Shown here in pieces: positions 55,277 through 61,631 of a DNA stretch of 64,000 nucleotides (positions within the stretch are counted from its first letter, which is position 1; each line of letters begins with the position of its first letter). The notes under the pieces are model-generated. The model ran no database searches, was not told the DNA's origin, and worked only from the letters and a program-made list of their open reading frames with translations. Both the position numbers and the translations under genes were made by a program. The stretch lies in assembly GCF_004358445.1 (NCBI RefSeq), contig NZ_CP037951.1:3814001-3878000 (forward strand), in the 5' to 3' direction. Source of the DNA: Parashewanella tropica. Lineage in GTDB: Bacteria; Pseudomonadota; Gammaproteobacteria; Enterobacterales; Shewanellaceae.

Positions 55277-57187
55277 ATGGCGTTTGATTATGGGTCGATA
55301 GACCTTGGACTACGAAATCCATTTAAAAAAGAAGGTGCAGCCACTACAGTTAGAGGCGTGATCATTGCCATTTTAGGGATATATCTTCTGTTTGATGCTG
55401 CCGCCACAGTGAAAACACAAGCGATTGGCGGTTGGCTATTGGTTGGCTTTGGGCTGCTATTGTTAGGTGGTGGCATCGCATCAGCGTCCAGTGGTATCCT
55501 CGCCATGCTACGTTATTTTGTTGGCCGAAATCATCCAACGTCTCTGGCCTATAATCACAGTCGCTCTGAATCCAGTACCGCCCAAAATGAACGATCTTAT
55601 GTGGCTTATACCAAGCAAAAACTGATTGAAATGCTGGTTGGCCGTAAAAACTCCACTTTTGTAGAGCCTATTGGCATCCTTGCCCGCTTTGTCCACAGTA
55701 TTTTCCCAAGGCTTACTTACATGCCCTACCCCATCCGCAATATGGCACAACGCCTGTTTGGTGCATGGGTAAAAACCGCTGTGGCTCTTATCGCTTTTGC
55801 GTTTGTCGCTTTTGTTTCGCTTGCAGGATTTGCGGGTGAGTTAGGAGAATTTGCGTTTCCTTTCTATACCGCACTCCTTACTCTTTACTTATTAAACGTA
55901 TGGCGTAGCGCAGGTAATACCATTAACCGCAGCGCCGACAGAACCATTCCAAGCATGGGAAATATGGAATTAGTTCGTGTGATTGCAGGCGCCATTCTAC
56001 TGCCTGTTATTGTCGGGTTAGGCCTGCAATATTCCCTTTCAATGACGAATACCAGCATTAGTGAACTACAACAAATAAGCGCAAACTTTCCTACTTTCCA
56101 TTCAACGCTGCTCTTACTCGGGTTATTGCTCGGTGCCACCATCGCCAGTGCTATTGCCTTCATTATGCTGAAAAAGCGTTTGAACTATTCCGATCCTAAA
56201 GTAGAAGTTTCTGAGCTCCGTGAAAATTGGCAAGAATCCATTCATCCGAATGAAATTTTTATTAATCTCGACAACTTAGTAATGGCTAATCGTCGTTATA
56301 AAGAAGTACCCAATCGAGTTTATCAAGAACTGGAGCCCAAGCTAAATCAGCAGGTCGAAGGCAAAGGCAACTTTTTCGGGGAGATGATCCAAGAAATCCA
56401 GCCTAAAGTTAAGGCTATGGATTTGGGTAGCGTATTTGACAAAGCACGCATCATCAGTTTGATTTCTGGTAATGTATTATTCGTAGTAAGCGCGATCCTC
56501 ACAATGATCTTGGCTTACCAAGTTGTAGACTTAGCGACACTGGCTCGTACTATTGGCTTTGATAACATCAATGGCAATTTAGCGGCTCCGCAACTTCAAG
56601 CACTTGCGGATTCTGCATCAACCATAGTACACATCTTTTTAAGCGGGCTGTTACTCCGCGCACTGGCTCGAATTCAAGCGAATACAGCTCACCTCTTTTA
56701 TTCTGAGATCTTGTTCGAAAGTGACTTGATTTATCTGAAAGTTGAAGGCACGTTTACCGAGTCAAAAATCTCAACGGGAAATAGTATTCACGACTCAACA
56801 CGCTCTGAAAATGTTCTCGTGCGTTCAAGCATTACTCCGTGGGTGATTGTTTGTCGTATCGTTTCCAGCACTTTTGCCGCAACCGGAATGCAAAACCTAG
56901 AACACCCAAGACTGATTTTAGAAATGCACAAAAATGAGCAAGAGCTTGCTGGCATTCGCAGTGATATCATTTCATTCCTAAAAGACAGAGAATCCATTGC
57001 TTCCATCACATCAAACCGTGACTTGCAAAACGCTTCACAAATACATGAGATAAACCAACAATCTCGCGCCATCCCGATGCAAGGGCAAAGTCAGCTCACT
57101 AAAACGGATGATGAAGCCGCAGGGTTTATTAGGCATGAAGACGAAAAACAGCAAGATGAAAAAGACGATACTAAGTTAGAGGTTTAA
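55277..57187 (+). CDS. Polytopic membrane protein, unknown
   Basis: A 636-residue inner-membrane protein. Hydrophobic helices lie near residues 28-46, 52-80, 165-215 (two), 237-258, 277-300, 395-425 and 445-465. The soluble C-terminal 170 residues are helical and end in a charged, Asp/Glu/Lys-rich tail. I do not recognise the family. A GGGAGA site precedes the ATG. It is the last chromosomal gene before the tRNA-derived attachment site. Confidence 0.7.
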   Translation: MAFDYGSIDLGLRNPFKKEGAATTVRGVIIAILGIYLLFDAAATVKTQAIGGWLLVGFGLLLLGGGIASASSGILAMLRYFVGRNHPTSLAYNHSRSESSTAQNERSYVAYTKQKLIEMLVGRKNSTFVEPIGILARFVHSIFPRLTYMPYPIRNMAQRLFGAWVKTAVALIAFAFVAFVSLAGFAGELGEFAFPFYTALLTLYLLNVWRSAGNTINRSADRTIPSMGNMELVRVIAGAILLPVIVGLGLQYSLSMTNTSISELQQISANFPTFHSTLLLLGLLLGATIASAIAFIMLKKRLNYSDPKVEVSELRENWQESIHPNEIFINLDNLVMANRRYKEVPNRVYQELEPKLNQQVEGKGNFFGEMIQEIQPKVKAMDLGSVFDKARIISLISGNVLFVVSAILTMILAYQVVDLATLARTIGFDNINGNLAAPQLQALADSASTIVHIFLSGLLLRALARIQANTAHLFYSEILFESDLIYLKVEGTFTESKISTGNSIHDSTRSENVLVRSSITPWVIVCRIVSSTFAATGMQNLEHPRLILEMHKNEQELAGIRSDIISFLKDRESIASITSNRDLQNASQIHEINQQSRAIPMQGQSQLTKTDDEAAGFIRHEDEKQQDEKDDTKLEV

Positions 57188-57267
57188 TTCTTGAATAACC
57201 ATTTCTACCAAGTAGAGGATTCAGTGGTAGAAATGGTGATTTGATATGGTATCGAACTGGGAAAAGA

Positions 57268-57575
57268 AAAAATGGTCGGAATGAGAGGATTCGAACCTCC
57301 GACCCCTGACACCCCATCACTCGCTCACTGTCATACCTATCTTACTGTATATAAACAAAAAACCTTGGTTTGACTCGCAAGGTAATTTAGGGATTTGGGG
57401 TAATTTGAGTCCTTTTAGATACAATGAGTTAAATAGGTATCTCGCGCATTCTTGGGTATTTCGAGCCTGCTCACTGACATTTCTGACAGTGCCATAAAGC
57501 ATAAGAATACTTATTCAAAAACAGGTTTCAAATTCGGCGTTAATCTATGAGAGTGTAAGCTTGGTGTATAGCTCA
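57268..57575. repeat. Left attachment-site repeat, copy 1
   Basis: The first of two direct repeats of about 305 bp. The first 130 bp are almost identical to copy 2 (58905-59212); the rest is about 80-85% identical by eye. It begins with the tRNA-Pro fragment and reaches the 3' end of the XRE antitoxin gene. It contains ATCTCGCGCA at 57439-57448, a decamer that recurs around both copies. Confidence 0.85.
57273..57317 (-). other. attL core: 3' part of tRNA-Pro(GGG)
   Basis: Read on the minus strand, the 45 nt run from the anticodon loop ATGGGGT through the variable region and the T-arm (GGAGG TTCGAAT CCTCT) to the acceptor strand and CCA. The 5' half is absent: upstream sequence does not pair with the anticodon stem. 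A 3' tRNA fragment like this is what remains at the distal end when an element integrates into a tRNA gene, so an intact tRNA-Pro should lie to the right of the window. Confidence 0.85.
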
Positions 57576-57835
57576 GGTTCATTCTCAATAAGGTGCAGCA
57601 CTTTACTGGCCAATCCCGTTGGATTCCTTCTGCCTTTTTCCCAGCTTTTAACAGTATCAATACTGACATTCATTGTTAACGCCAAGTCCTTTTGACTGAC
57701 GTTCAGTTTTGATCGAATAGCTTTCACATCAGCAACTTCATATTTAGTTACCCTAGCAGCCTTCTGTCTGCCTTGCGCTATTTCTAACGCCTGATTCATT
57801 GATGTTTCTAACTCCTTAAAAATGCTATCACTCAT
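57545..57835 (-). CDS. XRE-family antitoxin, NadS/HigA-like
   Basis: A 96-residue regulator with a Cro/C1 helix-turn-helix (residues about 44-76: SKLNVSQKDLALTMNVSIDTVKSWEKG). The N-terminal MSDSIFKELETSMNQALEIAQG resembles NadS-type antitoxins encoded just after a RelE/HigB-like toxin. Its ATG overlaps the stop of exactly such a reading frame, which is truncated. It probably still represses the local promoter. Its 3' end runs into attachment repeat copy 1. Confidence 0.82.
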   Translation of the reverse strand: MSDSIFKELETSMNQALEIAQGRQKAARVTKYEVADVKAIRSKLNVSQKDLALTMNVSIDTVKSWEKGRRNPTGLASKVLHLIENEPELYTKLTLS

Positions 57836-57960
57836 CGATACACCTCTTTAATTTTTTCGGCGAGTTTCTTCATTGTTTGCTTCTCATCATCAATAAAATC
57901 GTACGATTTAATTAATTTGATTGTTTTGTGTGTAGCGCTATAATCATACTGAATTTTCAA
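57832..57960 (-). pseudogene. Remnant of a RelE/HigB-type toxin gene
   Basis: A 42-codon frame, from a TTG, ends at a TGA overlapping the antitoxin ATG. Its product contains LKIQYDYSATHKTIKLI and ends in KLAEKIKEVYR, which looks like the last strand and helix of a RelE-family toxin. The N-terminal half is missing. An ATG at 57984 could give a 50-residue product but would overlap the diverging Phd gene. I take it as truncated; it is too short to be an active toxin. Confidence 0.55.
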
Positions 57961-57974
57961 ATTGGATAATAAAC

Positions 57975-58217
57975 ATGCACACATTAACAGCCAATGATGC
58001 TAAGCGTAATTTTGGTGAATTACTGCTAAGCGCACAGCGTGAACCTATAAAGATCAGCAAAAACAGTAAAGATACCGTTGTTGTTATGTCTATTAAAGAC
58101 TACGAAGAGCTTGAAACGATGAAAGCTGAATATCTTAAACACTGCTTTGAATCGGCTAAAGAAGATTTAGCTAAAGGCAATATTGTTGACGGTAAAAGCT
58201 TCCTAAATGCGTTATAA
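57975..58217 (+). CDS. Phd/YefM-family antitoxin
   Basis: An 80-residue antitoxin. The Phd fold starts MHTLTANDAKRNFGELLLSAQREPIKISKN and includes VVVMSIKDYEEL; the C-terminal half is the toxin-binding helix. It lies 6 bp upstream of a ParE-like toxin and likely autoregulates from the short spacer it shares with the toxin remnant. Confidence 0.9.
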   Translation: MHTLTANDAKRNFGELLLSAQREPIKISKNSKDTVVVMSIKDYEELETMKAEYLKHCFESAKEDLAKGNIVDGKSFLNAL

Positions 58218-58223
58218 CATCAA

Positions 58224-58526
58224 ATGAAAGATCAAAAATTTAAACTGAGTAAGTTAGCTCAGATGCACTTACAAAAAATAAAAAACTATACCATTGAACA
58301 CTTCTCTGAACCTCAATGGCACAGTTATAAAGAAATGCTTTTATCAGGCTTTCAGATGCTCGCAGACAACCCCGATCTTGGTATCAATTGTGACGAGATA
58401 TATTCCGGCGGCTTTCGATTTCCTATCGGTAAACACATGGCATACTTCACCAAAGAAGATGGTTTTATTTTAGTAGCTGCCGTATTAGGACAATCGCAGC
58501 TGCCTCAAAAGCATCTGAAAAAATAA
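58224..58526 (+). CDS. ParE-type toxin
   Basis: A 100-residue RelE/ParE-superfamily toxin (FKLSKLAQMHLQKIKNYTIEHF at the start, then GIKCDE-like GINCDEIYSGGFRFPIGKHMAYF and VAAVLGQSQLPQKHL). The C-terminal R/K-rich segment and the RFPIGKHMAYF strand match ParE, which poisons gyrase. With Phd it should act as an addiction module for the small element bounded by the two repeats. Confidence 0.88.
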   Translation: MKDQKFKLSKLAQMHLQKIKNYTIEHFSEPQWHSYKEMLLSGFQMLADNPDLGINCDEIYSGGFRFPIGKHMAYFTKEDGFILVAAVLGQSQLPQKHLKK

Positions 58527-58904
58527 TGATTCACTTCACCTCATAGTAGGCACAAAATACACACACCTTCGGAAAACGGTAATCTTGGTTACGCTCAGCT
58601 ATTCAGTTATGTAATCAATTGATGTTAAAAGATAAACATCATTATTTTAAACGTAACCCTTTGCGGTGATTTAAGGTTATTCGATTACTTTTCCTTTGCA
58701 CTCTTCGGTCATTTGGTTCCAATTGATGAAAACCAAATTAGAAAAATGACCGTGAAAAAGTGCGCGAGATTTTTTTGTGTCAGCGTTCAAGCTCGTAAGA
58801 CACTGTTTTAAAATAGTTAATTGAATTGATGCGCGAGATTTGCACGAGATTTCAGAAAATATGTCAGCGGGGCTAAGAAAACTAACTCACTGTAAAGTTT
58901 AAGA
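58527..58904. other. Non-coding spacer before repeat copy 2
   Basis: No gene seen. It contains TGCGCGAGAT at 58761-58770 and 58830-58839 and the variant TGCACGAGAT at 58841-58850. The same decamer occurs, inverted, in both repeats (57439, 59075). These look like arm-type binding sites of a tyrosine integrase or its directionality factor; that role is inferred. Confidence 0.45.
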
Positions 58905-59212
58905 AAAATGGTCGGAATGAGAGGATTCGAACCTCCGACCCCTGACACCCCATCACTCGCTCACTGTCATACCTATCTTACTGTATATAAACAAAAAACC
59001 TTGGTTTAACCCGCGAGGTAAATCAGGGATTTTGAGTAATTTGAGTCCTTTTAGATACAATGAGTTAAATGGATATCTCGCGCACTTTTGAGTATTTCGA
59101 GCCTGCTCACTGACATTTCTGACAGTGTCGTAGAGCATAAGAATACTTATTCAAAATCTGTTATCAAATCCAGCCTTAATCAATAAAAGTATAAGCCTTG
59201 TACATAGCAAGT
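58905..59212. repeat. Left attachment-site repeat, copy 2
   Basis: Second copy of the 305-bp repeat, 1,636 bp downstream of copy 1. Its distal end still resembles the antitoxin tail: on the minus strand AMYKAYTFID aligns with ELYTKLTLS of the intact gene, so this copy once carried a related antitoxin. Confidence 0.85.
58909..58953 (-). other. Second att core: 3' part of tRNA-Pro(GGG)
   Basis: Identical over 45 nt to 57273-57317, again from the anticodon loop to CCA with no 5' half. Two identical cores in direct orientation could recombine and excise the 1,636 bp between them. Confidence 0.85.
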
Positions 59213-59218
59213 TTATCC

Positions 59219-59596
59219 TTATCCCCCACGACCTCTAACATATTCACCTAGTGCCTTAGATGAGGGTTCAGTTATATCAAGTAAGTCCACAGCACCCAAA
59301 AGCTTTTGAGCAGCTGATATTGGCGGTTTGTGGGCACACAGCATCGACTTAATCTTTCTGTAAGTTACATAATCAATTAAATGAATATAGATGATAAGGG
59401 AAACAATAAAAGCCAGCAGGTACATCGAAAGAAAATAAATATACAACTCCACTTTGTCGGCGCTAACAAGTTGGTCTAGTAAAGAGCAAACACCCAAACC
59501 AACTGATGAGAAAAAAGCCAAGCCTAAGTAATCATTTTTTTCTAGATTTACAATTTTATTCGCTAGTTCAATACACTGCACATTCATATGGTTCAA
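59219..59596 (-). CDS. Small membrane protein, unknown
   Basis: A 125-residue protein with two probable membrane helices (about 23-43, LGLAFFSSVGLGVCSLL, and 52-75, IYFLSMYLLAFIVSLIIYIHLI). Both termini are probably cytosolic. It is element cargo, adjacent to the second att repeat. No family is recognised. Confidence 0.6.
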   Translation of the reverse strand: MNHMNVQCIELANKIVNLEKNDYLGLAFFSSVGLGVCSLLDQLVSADKVELYIYFLSMYLLAFIVSLIIYIHLIDYVTYRKIKSMLCAHKPPISAAQKLLGAVDLLDITEPSSKALGEYVRGRGG

Positions 59597-59971
59597 GTTG
59601 ACACCTTAAATTGAAAGCCAACAGAACCAAACGACATCTACACAATGTAAAAGACTATAGATTCATGTTGATAGTTTATGTTTATCTAAAAAGAGGCTAT
59701 TGCTCTTAACTTAGCTCACCATACCGAATTCAGTGTCTTGAGAAATAGAGTCAACAAGCTCGTTCATTTACCTAGAATTTAAGAACTTTTCTTTAACTAA
59801 TTTCTAGCTGAACATATGTAAAGAACCCAAATTTCTCAATTACCATTTTGCTAAGTGAGTCGCTTTTGTCTGCCCTGCTTCGTAATTCGTTTATGCCTCA
59901 GGTTTTGCACTAAACCTGAGACTAGTGAGTAATATGAGTTATTCAACACTAATACGAAAGCCGTCATGGAT
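59597..59971. other. Intergenic stretch with one hairpin
   Basis: No gene seen. A perfect hairpin CTCAGGTTT / AAACCTGAG at 59897-59905 with 59912-59920 shares GCACTAAACCTGA with the inverted repeat at 44443-44608, so it may be a decayed copy of that repeat or a terminator for the gene at 59972. Confidence 0.4.
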
Positions 59972-60457
59972 TTATCGTATGAACCACTTTAAATCGATAT
60001 GCTCTATATCAGCCCCAGATAAATAATAGTCTAAAGAGAAATTAGAAATTAATTTCAAAAATTCAACTGGGTCAATAACTCTTTCAATTTCATCTTTTTT
60101 CATGAGTTCTGACTCTGGGAGTCTTGAGAAAACAAAACTAAAGGTTCTATCTATATTATAAATTATCTCAGTGATGTTCATCTCTCGCATGAACAGCCGA
60201 TCATTAGACATAGCATTATCTAATGCAGCGAACAGATCCTTTTGATTAATGTTACTTTTAATATCAACAGCAATTTTTATGGGCTTATTTGCATCGAAAA
60301 AAAACTTGAGCTTAGCAGTTTCACTTTCACATAAATACTCAGTGGCGTGCAGTAAAGGCAACGCTATAATATTTTCCAAATAATCTTCATTTTTTAGTTT
60401 TGAATTACAAGCAAAATAAGTGCTTAAAATCTTTTTCTTAAGTGATTCTGATAGCAT
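59972..60457 (-). CDS. Unknown element-borne protein
   Basis: A 161-residue, low-GC soluble protein of mixed alpha/beta character, starting MLSESLKKKILSTYF. It contains KIAVDIKSNINQKDLFAALDN and ends DIEHIDLKWFIR. I do not recognise it. Small single genes between an attachment site and the conjugation genes are often defence, immunity or regulatory cargo, but nothing in the sequence says which. Confidence 0.55.
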   Translation of the reverse strand: MLSESLKKKILSTYFACNSKLKNEDYLENIIALPLLHATEYLCESETAKLKFFFDANKPIKIAVDIKSNINQKDLFAALDNAMSNDRLFMREMNITEIIYNIDRTFSFVFSRLPESELMKKDEIERVIDPVEFLKLISNFSLDYYLSGADIEHIDLKWFIR

Positions 60458-60965
60458 CGTTCTTACTCCAAGTAATATTAAGATATCAAGCTGTTATTGA
60501 TTATACGGATGCAAACGACAGTATTTGTCGATATCAAATTTTTTTATGGAACAAGACTTCTTATTGTGAACGTTCCGTAAAGCCATACTTCATTTGACTG
60601 TTCGTAGTGACTAAATCTCGGAGCCGTTTCGGAAAAAGGTAACCTCAGTTATCAAGTTCACTATTCTTTCTGTTACTTGCTGTTATTCCAACAATTTTGA
60701 AGAAAATGGAAATGGTTACATTTCTGACAAATTTTTGCTGAAAAATTACCTTTTTAGCTTTTTTTCAACTCAACAAGTTTGATATGTCATTTTGTTATGT
60801 TGCATTAGGTTGCATTTCGAAGTGTTTATTCTTTAAAGCATTTACAGCCTTGCCTTGCCATGTAATCTTTCTAGCACGCCATTTTTATCTCGATGCTTCA
60901 AGGATATGAGGTGTCTTTCATAAACAACTCTAGCCCTAAATTTGGGCATATGTTTGGAGTAGATA
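60458..60965. other. AT-rich region upstream of the conjugation genes
   Basis: 508 bp with no supported gene. It likely carries the promoter for virB2. A short direct repeat GTTGCATTAGGTTGCATT is at 60799-60816. No clear -35/-10 pair or oriT-like palindrome was found. Confidence 0.4.
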
Positions 60966-61298
60966 ATGAAAGTAAATTCACTCAATATCGCTGCCACAAA
61001 TTCGATTCAATCAAGCAGATCTCGGGCGCTGGTCGCCCATCTTTTTCTGATTTGCTTTTTACTACTGGTTCCTGAACTTGCCTTTGCCGATCCTATCTCT
61101 GAAGGTGTGGATTGGGTGATGCAATTACTTACCAATGGCATTGCTCGCAGTGCCGCCATTATTGGGATTGCCATTTTAGGTTATTTGGCATGGTTTGGGC
61201 GCATTACTGGTGAGACTTGCGGTAAGTATATTGCGGGGATTGTGCTGGTCTTTGGTGGCTCAACCATTGTTGATCTGATCATTTCTGCTGTTAAATAG
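60966..61298 (+). CDS. virB2: Type IV secretion pilin, VirB2/TrbC family
   Basis: A 110-residue pilin precursor. A long signal peptide (cut near LAFA-DP, about residue 41) is followed by two hydrophobic segments (about 55-76 and 86-107), the TrbC/VirB2 layout. The mature protein polymerises into the conjugative pilus. GGAG lies 6 bases before the ATG. It is 12 bp upstream of virB3, so the operon starts here; no virB1 precedes it. Confidence 0.85.
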   Translation: MKVNSLNIAATNSIQSSRSRALVAHLFLICFLLLVPELAFADPISEGVDWVMQLLTNGIARSAAIIGIAILGYLAWFGRITGETCGKYIAGIVLVFGGSTIVDLIISAVK

Positions 61299-61310
61299 AG
61301 GATAGTCATT

Positions 61311-61631
61311 ATGTCCTCTACTGATTTTCGTGATCCCTTGTTCGTGGCTGTCACTCGTCCTGCGATGAAATGGGGCGTGACCTTGGATGGCATTATCATT
61401 GCGGCAGCTGTTATAACTGTCCTGATGATAGCCACTAAAAATCCCTTCGTTTTATTGCTGTACTTTCCTTTACATGCACTCATGTATTCGTTGTGTTTAC
61501 GTGATCCTGCGATGTTTCGTTTGCTCAAACTCTGGATGAGTACCAAAGCTAAATCTGTTTGTAGGCGATGCTTGGGTTACGCTAGTGCCTGTCCTATTGT
61601 TAATACCCGCAATAAGGAGAGAATGCTATGA
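61311..61631 (+). CDS. virB3: Type IV secretion protein VirB3
   Basis: A 106-residue inner-membrane protein of the VirB3/TrbD family. DPLFVAVTRPAMKWGV leads into two close membrane helices (about 25-43 and 45-62), and LCLRDPAMFRLL follows. It works with VirB4 and VirB6 at the base of the secretion channel. Its stop overlaps the virB4 ATG. Confidence 0.85.
   Translation: MSSTDFRDPLFVAVTRPAMKWGVTLDGIIIAAAVITVLMIATKNPFVLLLYFPLHALMYSLCLRDPAMFRLLKLWMSTKAKSVCRRCLGYASACPIVNTRNKERML

Noticed and set aside
57273-57349. A complete tRNA-Pro gene
   Set aside because: Only the half from the anticodon loop to CCA is present; the sequence 5' of it does not form the anticodon stem, D-arm or acceptor strand. 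The same holds for 58909-58953.
60893-61075. 60-codon frame just before virB2
   Set aside because: It overlaps the virB2 signal-peptide region in another frame; virB2 has the better ribosome site and homology.
61181-61546. 121-codon minus-strand frame over virB2/virB3
   Set aside because: Antisense to two recognisable secretion genes with tight spacing; shadow.
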